From the NCBI RefSeq assembly GCF_000002995.4, contig NW_025062479.1, positions 12,257,721 through 12,321,720 on the forward strand: DNA of 64,000 nucleotides, written 5' to 3'. This stretch comes from Brugia malayi. Its lineage: Eukaryota; Nematoda; Chromadorea; Rhabditida; Onchocercidae. The position numbers and the translations under genes are program-made. Positions 47,147 through 60,141 of this stretch are shown here, in pieces; within the stretch, counting starts at the first letter, position 1, and each line of letters begins with the position of its first letter. The notes under the pieces were generated by a model. That model saw only the letters and a list, made by a program, of their open reading frames with translations, was not told the DNA's origin and did not search any database.

Positions 47147-47773
47147 ATCGTCCGGGTCTACTGAAATGTAAAAAGGCGTGTAAACTTGAGCAGCACTTGC
47201 TATGCTCTCCAAACAGTCAGCAGTGAGTCAAACAACAATTCACTACCCGGAGCGTCCTGTTATGCCTGCATATAAGAACTACCCGCTTTTACCACCTTTC
47301 TTCATATAGGTGTGAAAGACTACCAGCCTCGAACAGTCTGCTAGCAGCGCTGCTAGCGCCATTGCAGTTGTAGATGCAGTAGGCGTGGGAGGCACGAGAA
47401 GCACAGCCTATCTACCCACCACGTTCTACTCCACTCCCATATGTATGTGTGTGTGTATAAGTGTGTATCTCACCATCCACCAACCTTAATTGGGCAGTCA
47501 GGAGGACATTAAAAGCCAGCTGACTGACAGTTTGTAAATAAAGTCATCTCAGGGAACGTACGGAAGACGCAGTTGGTTGGCTGTGTCAAGTTACTCGGTG
47601 CGATAAGATAGCGAGCATAGCTGTTGTTCATCCGTCCTCGAAATCTCGAGTGACGTTCTCCTCTTGTAGCTTATTGGTTAGACATTGATATGATGATTCA
47701 TGGATGAATAGTCCATCATCCTCGTCATTAATAATGGATGATACTCTATTATAGCTTCGGGTGATTTCTTTTT

Positions 47774-50486
47774 ATGGATCGAAGACATTCGCCTTTCTGC
47801 TTCTCACAGCTTATATCCGCCGCGCAGTACATCGAGAAAGCACGGAATGTTCCGGATACTTGCCTCAGTATGTCATACCCTTTTTCACCATTATATTCCA
47901 AAAAAAGTTTAGAAGAGTTATGCTGAAGGACGAGACATGTTACGGTTAGAATTCCACTGTTTTGGTTAAATTTGAGATGGTTTCTAGTTAAACAACAGCC
48001 TTTTCGTTTCTAGTTAGCGACGAAAGCAGCGGCGATTCATTCGTAACTAAAGGTGTGTTAGGACAAAGTACGACATGTTCCATTGCGTCCACGTCATCGT
48101 TGGGATGTATGTCGGATCGGAGCTCATCAATCCCATCACCACGACATTTCCAAACACCTCCACCAGAATATAGCAAAAGACATCGGCCATATCCTTCTGT
48201 AAACAATGCACGTCACAGCAGGTTAGTTTTACCATGTTGAGAAGGACATACAGCACTGGAAGACACAATACGCACATTTAACTGCATGCGATGACCTGCA
48301 TTCATATGTAATACTTTTCCTGTTGGCGTCATATCATTGCAAAACTGTGTGTTTGAGAAAATGACGCTAGATCTACTGCATATTTCTTTAAAATATTGCT
48401 TCCTGAAGAGACAATTCTAGCAAGAATGTGTAATTTGGTAACTCAAAATGGCCTGCATCCATTCAATATTTCACTCTTTTCTGATTTGTCGAAAGACAAA
48501 CCCGATATTACTGTGACAAGCTGAGACAAAATTTACTTCCTTTCACATCCCACTGAAAAATACAACCTTTATTTTCTGTTGTCTGAAATCTGCAAAACAA
48601 CACAAATATAAGTCAGTTGACTGCACACTTCACAATTCTTTTTAAGTTTACAATTTCTTATCCGGTCCTTTCAGCTACACTGCACGTGTTTTGTTGCACA
48701 CACATTGCTGCTGATAGCACGTGTGCAAACCGGTCCTCCCTTCGTTCTCTGCAAAACCTACCACATTACTTTCATACATACATGCATGTATACATCATAT
48801 GCATACACATACACATTTGAGGAACTTGTACATGATAATTAAGCTACTATGAAGTTGATTGATTCACTACTCGCTCTCAGAAGTTCTATTGGTAGCTAAA
48901 TGGAGTCTTAAAGTCTCACTGTCACTTGAAGAGATTTCTTGATTTCGATTTCAGGAATAATTGCGTAGCTTCTTCCGACTTATCGTTTACTTAATTTACT
49001 CCTAACTTTTTTTGTTTATAATTCTTGCTTACTCAGCCTATTGTAGAATGGTACGGAATTTATTTACCCCGGAAAATAATTCAGTTCAGCAGTATATCCG
49101 TATGCCGGACTTTTTCAAAACTTGTTAGTCGTATTCTATTAATCGTATTCTAATCCAAAGAAATCGAAGTTTGTTTATATCTAGTTGCCTAGAAAGTTAG
49201 CTAATTAGTAACTATGTGTAAAGCACTTGCAAAGGAACAAACTTATGATGCAGAAGTTACCCAAAAAAGTATGAAGGTCTGCCGAATTCTCTGATTGGTT
49301 TTGTTCAGAGATCAGTAGCCCTGATCACTACTGAGCTTTTCGCACCTTCTAAGCTGAAATAAGTTTAAAAATGATGAACAGTCAGAATCAAAGAATGGAT
49401 AACGTGGGGAATGATATAAAAGTTATTTGATGTTATCATTTGCAAAGATTTTGACAATATAATATACTGTATGCTAAGCATCTGCAAATAATGGTTCCGT
49501 AATAGTTGGATTAGACTGAATGGGTTTGACGATTGGCGAAAGTTTCATTATTATTACATTTGCGGATAAACGCCGAAATTTAAGTATGATGCAATTAGTG
49601 CATTGTACCATCATTTCTGATGTATAACCTGTGTAACAGGTTATACATCAGTAGCATGCGATTAGGAAACTAACCACATGCGTGCAATTCTACGATGGTA
49701 CAGCTGTGCACGGTAAAGCCATGCACAAGAAACGATCGGTGGGCAGGAACTTTCAGTTCTAGTTATTAAATCATTTATGTCTGTGATTTCTCCAAGATTA
49801 ATAGTTCGATTCCACATTTGCATATAGTACTGCCCCTTTAATAAAGAAGGCTCTATATTAGTTGTGCAGCTTCGTAAAGCAATTTTTTTTAGTGACAGAT
49901 CTAATCTGATATTACACTTGTAAGAAAATACATCAGTTCCTCGATATTCAGAATGAAATAGTTGATGAAGAACGTGTATTCAGCACACTTCATTGCATTT
50001 GCATTGCAGAGCCGCTCACAATGAACTGGAAAAGACACGTCGTGCTAATCTTCGTGGATATTTGGATAACTTGAAGGATATCGTTCCTTCAAGTTCCGAC
50101 AATGCCCGCAATACAACCCTCTCTTTATTAACTCGTGCTAGAGATTATATTTTGGTCAGTTCCTTGTTCCCCTCTCATTGTTGAACAATATAAAATAATG
50201 ATTGTGGCAATTTCTTTAGATGAAAAAATAAGGCTATTTTTGAAGCATGGTTCGTTCTTCCAAATCACTGCTTCAGAGATATCATTTCCCTCTCGTGCTT
50301 CACTCTGCTGGTTACTTTGCTTTCTTGTAGCTTCTCCCTTTCTCCTTATTTTCTCCGAATCACCAGAAAACATTCTTAGAATCTATTATTATTTATTTAT
50401 TTCTATTTATTATTATTATTATTATTATTTACTGTTATTATTTATTATTATTGTTACTATTACTATTATTATTATTATTATTATTA

Positions 50487-50547
<61 letters not shown>

Positions 50548-51616
50548 TACTATTATTATTAAATTATTAACGGTAGTAATAATTATTATTAACCATTATT
50601 CATTATTGTTGCTATTATCTATTACACTACATATTTATTATCATTTCAAGCTTATTGTGTTATCGTTTTTATTTATCACTATTATCATAATTGGTACTGG
50701 TTATTATTCTCTTATTTTTTTTAATCATTGTTCTTTCAGCAGTCATAAATCCTTGCTCATGATGAGTTAGTTAGTAAAATTTTATTTTGGTAAGGCAGAA
50801 GTGGCATAATGTTTTCTAGAAATAAAGATTTATGTGCATAAGCATTAACTGCAGAGAGAAGGCGTCGTAGCTTGTTAAGTTTTGATGGTAGTATTTGGAA
50901 GATGGCATTGCACGCGGGTTACAATACTACAAACATATGCCGGTAAGCACTATCCTGTTGGACATATCACGTAACTGCCCAGTAGTACTTCAGTGGTGCT
51001 TCTGCAGTTCCTTACATGTGACTGAGGTAGGTGTAGGAGGTGGTGTACTAGATATCGTGTGATTTTGCTCATAAATCCATTGGATTTGGTAGCGAAATGG
51101 AGAACGCCTGTTCAATACATGTTTGTGTTTGATTGATCATTGCGTTAACTCAGTGAGATTGTTTACCAAATGATATGATATGCGACAGTGAATCTTCTTC
51201 TCGATTATTTTCAGGAACTGGATAAACTTGTAAAAGGTGCGGAAGAGCGAAGGAAGCAGCTAGAAGAACGTCACTTGGCTTTGCAACTTATGTTTCAAGG
51301 TTTACACCCTGAAAAGACCCTAACACAAGAATCTCGTTCTGAAACTGCGAGTACAATCTCAGCAGTTGACGATAACGATTGTGCTGTACTGTCATCATCT
51401 GCCTCTTCTTCCTCTTCACTGACATTTTCTGACAACACTTCATGCTTGGATTTTGGTTCTAAATTGTCATTTTCATCCAGTAACTCTTCACTGGTTAGCT
51501 CTCCTGTTCATCCATATCCTCCATTTGATCCGTATTTGAATGGACTGCTACCAGCATTACCATTATGTTATCCCCGCATTTCTATGTATCCTTACCTCGA
51601 TGTGCAACCCCTATGA
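47774..51616 (+). CDS. mdl-1: MDL-1/Mad-family bHLH-zipper transcriptional repressor
   Basis: Partner of Max that binds E-boxes and represses transcription through Sin3. Exons 47774-47906, 48014-48221, 50010-50154 and 51215-51616 give 295 residues with matching phases. Residues about 10-33 ([15 protein letters not shown], then LSMSYP) fit the N-terminal Sin3-interaction helix of Mad proteins, which supports the first exon and its start. A serine-rich linker follows. The bHLH spans about 114-163, with the basic motif HNELEKTRR (H117, E121, R124, R125 in the E-box-contacting positions) nearly identical to C. elegans MDL-1 as I recall it. A leucine-zipper-like helix spans about 163-190. The tail is serine-rich and then proline/tyrosine-rich. 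The exon 1 donor (gtttag) is weak and was chosen by phase. Intron 3 holds a long ATT microsatellite. Confidence 0.92.
49617..49651. repeat. Perfect 15-bp hairpin in mdl-1 intron 2
   Basis: Arm ctgatgtataacctg (49617-49631), loop tgtaa, and the exact reverse complement at 49637-49651. It is too short for a normal microRNA precursor; it could be a remnant of a small inverted-repeat element or a structural RNA/DNA element. Confidence 0.85.
50381..50572. repeat. ATT trinucleotide microsatellite in mdl-1 intron 3
   Basis: Nearly 200 bases of ATT repeats with occasional act and gtt variants. Confidence 0.95.
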
Positions 51617-53349
51617 TTATGCGATATCTTTCCTACTCCTACTACTACTGCTGCTGCTGTTCTTATATATATCTGAATTCTAAAAGAGAAGAATTTGGTG
51701 ATATTTTCCGGAAACATTCGAATTCAATAAGTTCGTCATAGCGAACTGCAATTCCAACAATTTAAAATGCTTGTTTGCAATCATAAGAACAGCAACTGCT
51801 GATTTTAAACTACAGTGATGGGTGGTGATAGTTGTATCTGTAGTTTATTTTTCATGTGCGCTAGTATAATATTCTTAATTTTTTTAGCGTTCTTGTTGTT
51901 TGTGAAATATAACTTTAAATGTCGGTGCTTTGCAGTTTTTGCACGGCTTAATCTGATATTTTTGGTTCGGACAGTTCATCTAATGTAGTGAAGGAAACTT
52001 AAACAGTAGCATGGTAAGTTCTTGAATGTGACACGTTGCACTATAGACTGGACAAGCCATGCTGCTCTCCAATGAATTGGAGATCTCCAAACTTGGTTAA
52101 ATGTGTGGAGATTATTTAACGTTACGTCTTATTGTTGTTGATTCACTCCGCGTCACCCATACTCAGATTATTCTGACATGCAAACTGCGCAACTGTTTAT
52201 TCAGTAGGAAAGATCTTAGAGGCTGTTTCAGACTGCTCAAAAAATATTCCGTAGAGTGTGTAATAAGTTCGAACTCCGTCCCCAAAAGGTAGAGCCTATA
52301 TTGTAAATAGAACAGGAAGGACATTAAATTTAATAATAGGGTGTCGCATGTCACTTCATAATTTGACGACATTAAGATATGATGAAAGTGGGTTTGTAGG
52401 TCTTTGTTGTCTCTTTTACATCCTTATTTGTTTCGTTATTTATCCCTTCTTTCACTCTTAAACGACAATAACAGCAGTATCCTGGTTGTGATAAATATAT
52501 AAGTGTAAATAATGGATCAAATTACTAATACAACAGTGAATAACGGATAAAGTGACGGACATGCTTTACGTTTTACTGTTCTGTTCGTTCGTTCCTTCAT
52601 GCTCAGCGGACCAGAGTGCCTTTACTTTTTTGCTGCAGGAAAAAACAAAAAGAAGGGAGCAAGTAGAAAGTTGGCGCACTAAGTCACAGGAAATATTAAT
52701 GGCGAAATGCATTTAGACTGGCTGGCTGGGTGTTTCAAGTGGTTGATTGACTGAGTGATGATTTTATATAACTACAGATTTATCCATTACTCCTCAAATG
52801 TCAAGGACTCTTTAGATTTGAGCCTATATCTTTTATCTATTTCATCGAATCCTTCAGTGTTGTCAGGTTGATGGTGATGCAAACGTCCGCTCTGTTCTTC
52901 ACACAGCTTTTTAGTGATCACAAATGACTCTTCGCTTTAACATGAAGAAGCTATATCTTCCTTATTATTATTAGAACGATGGAGTATGACAAAGGTAAAA
53001 ATGGCCAAAGGAACAATTATTGACAAAATGGAGTCCAAAGAAAAAATCCAAGAAATTATCGAAATTATACTGCTAGGTGTTTCGAGATTGCTTTATACGT
53101 GGCAGCGTTCCTCAGGAACACGGATGAAAACAGGAAAGGTTCTCCATGATTTCTGTTCCACCATCCACCTGAACTATCCACATTCAGAATCGGTAAGTGC
53201 ATAGAATTTTGTTGAATATACTTAGTTATACTCCCACACCCATCAGCATCTTCTTTTCTTTCACATATATTAAAATTATCGCAATGTGTATTTTCACCTG
53301 TTCACTCTATCAGCCAGTCAATTCGGTTTATTACTTGCAGTCAAAGTTC

Positions 53350-53438
53350 GCTTCGACTGTTTCCAAAAACACAACAACGCTTCGACTGTTCCCAAAAACC
53401 AAAAACACAACAATTTGTTTTTCCAAAAACACAACAAA
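53350..53438. repeat. Imperfect tandem repeat, about 30-bp unit
   Basis: Three successive versions of a unit around ttccaaaaacacaacaa; the first two also share gcttcgactgtt. Confidence 0.8.
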
Positions 53439-54124
53439 TTTATATGAACAATCAGTCTTCTTCATTTTTCCGATGGACGATAACTTAATCTTTCCGATGC
53501 ATTCAGTTAATTATGCGCACGTCACGGCTATTTGTTACATGGATATATTCTTCCACTACTTAATCCTTACTTCATCCCTCATGTAATAAATGCTTTGATC
53601 ACTTCACACAATGTTAGACTTGATTGTAGCAGTCTGAAATAAGTGAAAAAAACTGCTTGTGGAGATGGTTGTACTTCAATCTTTCTTTAGAACTTTAAAA
53701 ATAATTACCTAGGCATTACTTTTATATGTTAACTGTGTGAACGGAAAACTATTCCAATTTCATTATTACTTCAGAACATAATGAAGAGAATTTGGAGGGC
53801 TTCATCAATATAATCTTTTTGTAGGCATCACTGGACCAACGCCTAACATGTGCTTTTGATTTTATCCATTCATTCATCGAGAAAAGTAAAAAGGCAAGGA
53901 AAATATGGGAAATTAACGTTTAACAAAGTCTATGGTTTTTGAAAAAGTACATTGCTACATAGCTCGATTTACAGTAATGACTTCCTTGCACATTTTAATG
54001 AATCCAGGTTGAACAATCCAAAATGTAAGTTATCAGAATTGCTTAGTATATGCGACCAATCGCTGATAAGAAAGTTTTGGACGCGGCTAACACTCCCATT
54101 CCTGTCTCAGGCAACCGACCCTGG

Positions 54125-54215
54125 AACAACTATTCCCATGTAATTTTCACACGGAACTGAATAAAAAGAATTCTTGAAATGCAACTTATATTTCATAACA
54201 CACAGCGACAAATAA
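54125..54215. repeat. Direct repeat pair, copy 1
   Basis: About 90 bases containing catgtaattttcacac, gaactgaata and ttcttgaaat; matches 54550-54645 with scattered differences. Confidence 0.8.
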
Positions 54216-54549
54216 ATTTGTTAATGTAAGGAGCCAATTAATTATTAATCATAACCTTCACGCATTTCGCAGTAAAAAACAGAATCGTCATATCCCCTAA
54301 TCCGAAAACCATGTAGTTCACAATAGCCACTGAAATGCGCAAGCAACCAAGTGTAGTCGAACTGCACTATTCAGTATCAATTTGTAGGAGGATTAACGGT
54401 AGTTTGAGAAATCAGATAATATTAAATACGAGAAAACAATTTTCATCTGATTGTTTGGTTTCATTATTTTTGCAAATAGCAACTGTTTACACGAAAGTGA
54501 ATAGTCATTAAAATTCTCTATTTATATTTCGTAGTTGATCCTTTTTCAC

Positions 54550-54645
54550 AAACAACTATCATGTAATTTTCACACAGAACTGAATAGAATGGATTCTTGA
54601 AATTCAACTTATATTTAACAACTCTTCCAACACACAATGACAAAG
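54550..54645. repeat. Direct repeat pair, copy 2
   Basis: Second copy of the repeat at 54125-54215, about 425 bases downstream and in the same orientation, roughly 85 percent alike by eye. Confidence 0.8.
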
Positions 54646-54929
54646 AAGTCCATACTGTCTCGACTTCAATGCATTTCCTGATAATCTGTTTAAATGAAGT
54701 CTCTTGCAATTATAAATCATGCTTCCCTCTTCTGGAAATTCTGAACAAAGCATCCAAACTTTCATTTGCAACCCCAGAGATGTTCATGTTTTCACTGCAT
54801 AGGTAAAAGTAGCCTAAACCTCATTATATACATCTGAGAAAATATCCTTTAATCTACATTTACAAACTTACTAAAAAATTTTCATCATAATATGGGTCAT
54901 CAAATATAAGATATACAAGAGATTAAAAG

Positions 54930-57900
54930 TTAGGTGCCATTGAGTACTTCATAGACACGAAAAGTGGAGTTTTCAAATACTAATTTAAAATAATGTTTTG
55001 TTTCATTATCAGCATAACGTATTCGATCACAGAACCGCAAATTAAGCGATGATTTCTCTGGATCTATTTCTGCAATATAATATTGGATAGTTAGAAAACG
55101 CCAAATTTGTGAGTCATCCAACTGACTCTCTTATAAGTTTCCTTTTGATTTTAGGAACTACATAGTAAAATGCGCTTACTTCCATTCTATGTTAGATTTA
55201 CGGACTAAATAGTCTCTCAGGATTTTTTTTTCTCCATTCAAGTTTGCGTAGATTATTGGAAAATACACTCAAGCCTACAAAATGGTATAACAATTTTTTC
55301 GTAATTCATATCCATAATTACACAAGCTTCACCATTTTGCATGACGTATTCTGGCGTATCACCATTAGCAGCATCCACCAGATCTTTTGTTGAGCATCCT
55401 GTTGAGGGAGCCAGACATATACTGTCTTCCAATATGATATAATCTACTTTATGAGCTGTCAAAATTTTATGCATTTCGGTGAGTGTTTTTCGACCATACA
55501 TCTGAGAAAAGATTTAAAGCAAAGATGTCTGGTGAATCAGCTGTTCTTTGGCTATTCAAAAATTAAGACCTAATAAGAAATCAATTTGCTTATCATCCAT
55601 GACTATTTTTCTATATTATTCAATTTGTCGAGATAACAGCAATATCATCCAAAACTTTACATGAGATTTGTTACAATACTTAACCTGGTAAAGTTGTAAT
55701 GTCCGATCACGCAACCACTTATCTTCAAAATGTGGATGATTAGCCAAATATCTTCCCGTGCAAGCTTTCACTCCAGCCATCAATTGCATACTTCCTGACC
55801 ATGAAGTTAAAGGTTGCGTTGACCTTTTGATCCATTCCATTAACGCGACAGTGTCGGGATCATAAAATTCCTGAATTAGTACTTTTGGTCGTAGCCCTCA
55901 GCTCAGTTCTCAATGCAAATAGTTCGGAAACAAAGATAAAATGAGAATGGTTGCAAGAAATATGCATAAACAAACTCGTGATCTATACCTGTTCATTTGC
56001 CAACTGTTCCTTATAAACACCATAATGACTGCACAACAGAGTTGTGATTGTAGCTGTTATTACCATCTCAACAATAAATCGTCCCGAGTATTTCGAAATC
56101 CTAAAGAAGTACAGACCTCATTCTATATTTTCATCACCTAGTAAAATAACTGTTCAAGTATTCGCATTTATTGTTTTCACGCTACTTTTTCTATTATTTC
56201 ACATTTTCGAAATTCTAATATTTCTTTAAACAACTGCAATTCATTACGCATTTCATAGCTGTGCAAAATACAGCCCTTAGCAACACTTACCGTACAGAGC
56301 ACGCACAATGACATTGTAAATAAATGGACCAGAATGAAGATTTACTTACATCACAGGTAATATGCAGGCAACAAGGGCAATTTGTGGGAACCAAAGGTAC
56401 TTCATTCGGAGAGTAAAAACAGCAACTATTCCACATAACATTGACTGAATAACGATAAAAATTGTTTCCGGTGTAAAATGATCAATAAATGCAGGCGCTG
56501 CAAGAATATATGCAAATCACAGCAACAATAAAACAACATCCTATTTAAACCAATAAAGACAGTACCAGATTCTTGATCGCAGCACTGCAGAGTAAGTGAA
56601 TATATCGTCGTTAGGGTAACAATCAGTATTGCCGCTATGAACAACGGAAAACAACCATTCAGCGATGTTCGTCGAAAAAAGTCACCATCCAAATAAGCGA
56701 AAGCTCCGTGACACAAATATAAGGCAGTTTCGAAGGGTACTGAGGACCTAAATAAGGGTAAATGTTCAAAACAAGCAGTACTGGACAAAAAAATAAAAGT
56801 CCGCGTGTTTTTGCATTTCTAAGACTACTATCTTTATATTTCATGTGATTCCTAAATTGAACGTTCTTTCTTCCCCTTCCATTCAACTTAAAATTAATGG
56901 AAAGCAAAATAACTGTTAAGTGTTAAAACCAGAATAAATGATACTGCATGAAGAGATTTATGTAATTACTAATATTGCAATATTTTTTGCACTTATGCAA
57001 TATTATCAAAGTATTCGAATTGGCAACTTTGTTATCATTTCTCGGCCTCTTTTATATCAAATTCTTCCTATATAATTATGTTTTGTTTACTTGTCTTTAT
57101 CAAAAACGAATTTATCGTAAGCAGGGAATAAAGCAAACAGAAATACTTATCAAATACCAAAGAATGTAACTACCTGGAAATTAAACCAATTTTAGCTTTT
57201 ACAAAAGTCCATATATGGGTGTCAGATTCAGCACCCACAAGATAACGAATCAACCAGCTTAACAACAGTGTTAATACAACGATATAAACTGACTTCAGAA
57301 ATATTATACTCACTCGATTGCTGTAATTTTGTCATAAAATGAAACAAAACTTACACAAGTAACAAGTACATACTACAAACATATTGAAAATAAGCATGTT
57401 AAAATACATGACTGTTTTCAGTACCATTCTCTCTGCCAACAAAAGGATGATAACGTACAACAAACCTTTTCATGTTGGTTGTTAAATGAAGGATAACAAT
57501 GGAGCTTAAATTAAAGGTTGTGCAAATGGAAGCAATATTCATTGGCTGGCCAAATTGCGCTAATATAACCAGGAAAAATGCTTGTGATTGGAGCAAGAGA
57601 AATGAAATAATGGTGGATGACAGACGAGGTATAATCAGACTCATTGCAACCATAGATATCGACTGCAGCACTAAGATGAACTGTAATTGTTGTGATATTG
57701 TCGGTACCAAAAAAATATTCTCTTGAAAATTTAAGATGCTTACTTAATTATAATGTAGTGGTGGAGAAGCATACAGCCAACAATAAGAATTGTAATGAAG
57801 AAGTCTCACCTCACCTCAGCATCTAATCAAGCAGTAGAGCTTTCAAACATCATTCATTACTTAATCTCTTCCTTCAATTGCAATTTCTTCTCTTAATGAT

Positions 57901-59121
57901 TTTATTGAGCTTTTATAATATATCACGAAGGTCCCCATTATCATATCCTCTCAACCTTGCATTAGTCCTAGAAACTACCTTCCATATTTCGGCATTAACA
58001 TCAAGATTAACGCCAGGAACCGGTCTCGGCATGTAAATAAATACGAAAGAGAAAACTTTTCTACCTGAGTAAATTGCCAAAATAGAGCAAATAAGAAGGT
58101 GGACAAGAAAAAGATGAAGTAATATTTCTTGCAAGCAACATCAGAGAGTCGCAGCATGATAACAACGCAGGCATTTTGCAACCAAAAAAATGGCAATGCA
58201 AAATTTTCTCGCAAATTAACAGTGAAGAAAACTCGAGTGCTATCATCGATGTTTGTAAGCATCCATGTGAAAACAAGCAATCCATATAGCCAGCTAAAAA
58301 GTTTTCAGTTGAATTGGTTGGATGTTTTCGAAATCTCCAGAAAAAAAAAAAAAAAAAAAAAAAAACGAAATCATTAAAGTAAATGAAACAAAATGATATG
58401 CCTTCCTGTTACAGCCCAAGCAAGAAGAAATAATGTTGTCACACCAAATCCGGCAAAGGTAAAGCATGAATAGACATAAAATAGGATTGGTTTCGGCAAA
58501 CAGTAGTCTCGAAACAATCGGAAAGATGCAAAGAATTTATATAAAACAGCGAGAATCAACTCTTGATAAATGTTGAATCGCTTGAATACGTTAATTTGAC
58601 GAGGGAATTCAGTGCTGAAATTAAGTAATCAGCAATTCACCAGATGTCTTGAAACTGTTTTAGTATTCACTGTTTCCTAACCTATTAGAACGCCTTTGCA
58701 GATCTAGCACACAACTAATGAATTAATATACTTACCTGTTATCATGCACCAGCGCATAAATTATGCTATTAAATGTTATCTCTGGATGAACGGCAAACTT
58801 ATAATAGGAATAATAAAGACCAGCTTCTGTCCTCAATGATATCTCTTGTTCAACTTGCCGGATATGCGAAAACCAGAGTTTCGTCTCATGCAACTCCTGC
58901 ATATACCTGAAATAGCTAATCCTCCCATCACCAACACGAGATTCAATAAAAATTACAAATGATGGAAACACTTACTTCCCAAAAATGAAGCCACATAAAA
59001 GTGCGACCACAAAACCGATGTAATTAACAAGACCACTCAAATTTAAATTCAATCGGTTCTTTAGCATTCGATACAAAAACAATGGAATTCGTTCTGTTGA
59101 CTTAGAAACTTCGTAATCCAT
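54930..59121 (-). CDS. dpy-19: DPY-19 protein C-mannosyltransferase
   Basis: Multi-pass endoplasmic-reticulum enzyme that attaches mannose from dolichol-phosphate-mannose to tryptophan in WxxW motifs of secreted proteins; in C. elegans it is needed for Q-neuroblast migration. Twelve exons in transcript order: 59121-58976, 58906-58736, 58614-58390, 58293-58065, 57680-57466, 57320-57174, 56747-56566, 56497-56350, 56100-55989, 55870-55685, 55501-55363, 55069-54930. They give 679 residues and all phases close. Landmarks are the first membrane segment (about 33-48), RTEAGLYYSYYKF at about 74-86 with E76 at the place of the reported catalytic glutamate, many hydrophobic spans, and a soluble C-terminal part with MEWIKRST, NHPHFEDKWLR, VDYIILEDSIC and the end ENSTFRVYEV. 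The third donor (58389, gtttca) was preferred to the stronger-looking one at 58412 because only it keeps phase. Confidence 0.95.
58341..58365. repeat. A homopolymer, 25 bases
   Basis: Lies in dpy-19 intron 3; on the gene strand it is a T-run close to the acceptor. Confidence 0.9.
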
Positions 59122-60141
59122 TTAATCAGCATAAGAACACATGCAAATATATACTAAATGATGATATTTTAACAATAATGAGAAAACAAATTGGAAAACT
59201 CTTGAAACGATTACTTTAGTCTTGACATACCGTCTCGCAGAACCTCCTAAACATATCTTCTACAAACAACTTCGATATTTGCCGAACACAAACTGTTACC
59301 CTTTAATTCAAGTTGAAAACTTAAAAGAGCAAGGTCATAAAAAGTTGTTCAGCTATGGTTGAGTAGTGCTGTTGTTGCTACTGGACTGTGGTAACAGCAT
59401 CACTATTACAAATTATTCCATTATGTCAAGCATTTAGAAGACAAATTAGGAAGTAATGTATGATTGCATTAAAATTAAATACAATCGTCAATTGATTACC
59501 ATAAATCTTTTAAAGTCTTCGTGGATTAACAAACGAAATTTCGTAAAACACATTAAATACAGAATGACATTTTCGTTAAAATAAAGTAACTACCAGAGAA
59601 AATGCATTACGAAGCTGAACCAATGCTATTGCACTACACGACGATTGCTCCAGACACGTGAATCTCTTTCAGTAACATAAGATCATCCATACTACAAACT
59701 ATTATCCACAATTCTTGATGAAGCATAAAACTTCCTACCATTTCCACTTTTAACCCACTTAGTTTTGAATTATTGACACTCCCATGAAGAAGAGTGTAAG
59801 AGCTCCACTGTGTGCTTCTCATTTTTATAAAACAAACATCACTGTTATGAAAAATGACCGACTCAATTATTTGGCACAAAAAATTGTTGCTAAACGTCTT
59901 TAACGATCTGTGGAAAAAAGGTGCACTACACTTTTTTTTTGAAATTTAATCACGCTTTACAAACTAATGAAAACTCATGCATCATTTAACAAATGAACGA
60001 ATGAAATATGAAACAAAATAATCCAGGGATCTTTGACACATTCAACAGAGTAATGAATCAAGACACACCGAAATAAAAAGAAACGGTATCTGGTAATGAA
60101 ACACTTTCTCCTTTCTACAAAAAAAATAAAAAACTTTGGTT
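59122..60141. other. Gap between dpy-19 and the upstream same-strand gene
   Basis: About 1 kb of AT-rich DNA holding the dpy-19 5' leader or promoter. A minus-strand open frame at 59634-59879 (81 residues) is not recognised. The distance is long for a nematode operon. Confidence 0.55.

Larger units (their letters stand above)
35438..47773. other. Large gene-poor intergenic region
   Basis: About 12 kb between the tyrosine aminotransferase and mdl-1 genes. It holds A and T runs, a perfect 13-bp hairpin at 40563-40589, a small possible secreted peptide on - at 43147-43350, and clustered microsatellites between 44.6 and 47.5 kb. I could assemble no multi-exon gene. The right end (about 47.2-47.7 kb) is less AT-rich and lies just upstream of the mdl-1 start, so it may hold that promoter. 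Confidence 0.55.
51617..54929. other. Intergenic region between mdl-1 and dpy-19 (convergent 3' ends)
   Basis: The two genes face each other, so this stretch should hold both 3' UTRs. A CTACTG-type short run follows the mdl-1 stop (about 51630-51660). Imperfect repeats occur at 53350-53438 and as a pair at about 54125 and 54550. An open frame at 52986-53204 (72 residues, followed by a good gtaagt donor) is not recognised. Confidence 0.6.

Noticed and set aside
49790..49830. tRNA-like B box (agttcgattcc)
   Set aside because: No A box at the right distance and no cloverleaf stems upstream.
50135..50770. 211-codon open frame on +
   Set aside because: Nearly all isoleucine and tyrosine from the ATT microsatellite; it lies in mdl-1 intron 3 and is not a protein gene.
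55253..55362. Extension of dpy-19 exon 11 through the open frame to 55253
   Set aside because: The family C-terminus (FCDRIRY to FRVYEV) is reached only by splicing at 55362 to the exon starting at 55069.
58390..58412. Stronger-looking donor gtaaca at 58412 in dpy-19 exon 3
   Set aside because: It leaves phase 0, but the next exon needs phase 2; the gtttca donor at 58389 keeps the frame and adds residues fitting the family alignment.
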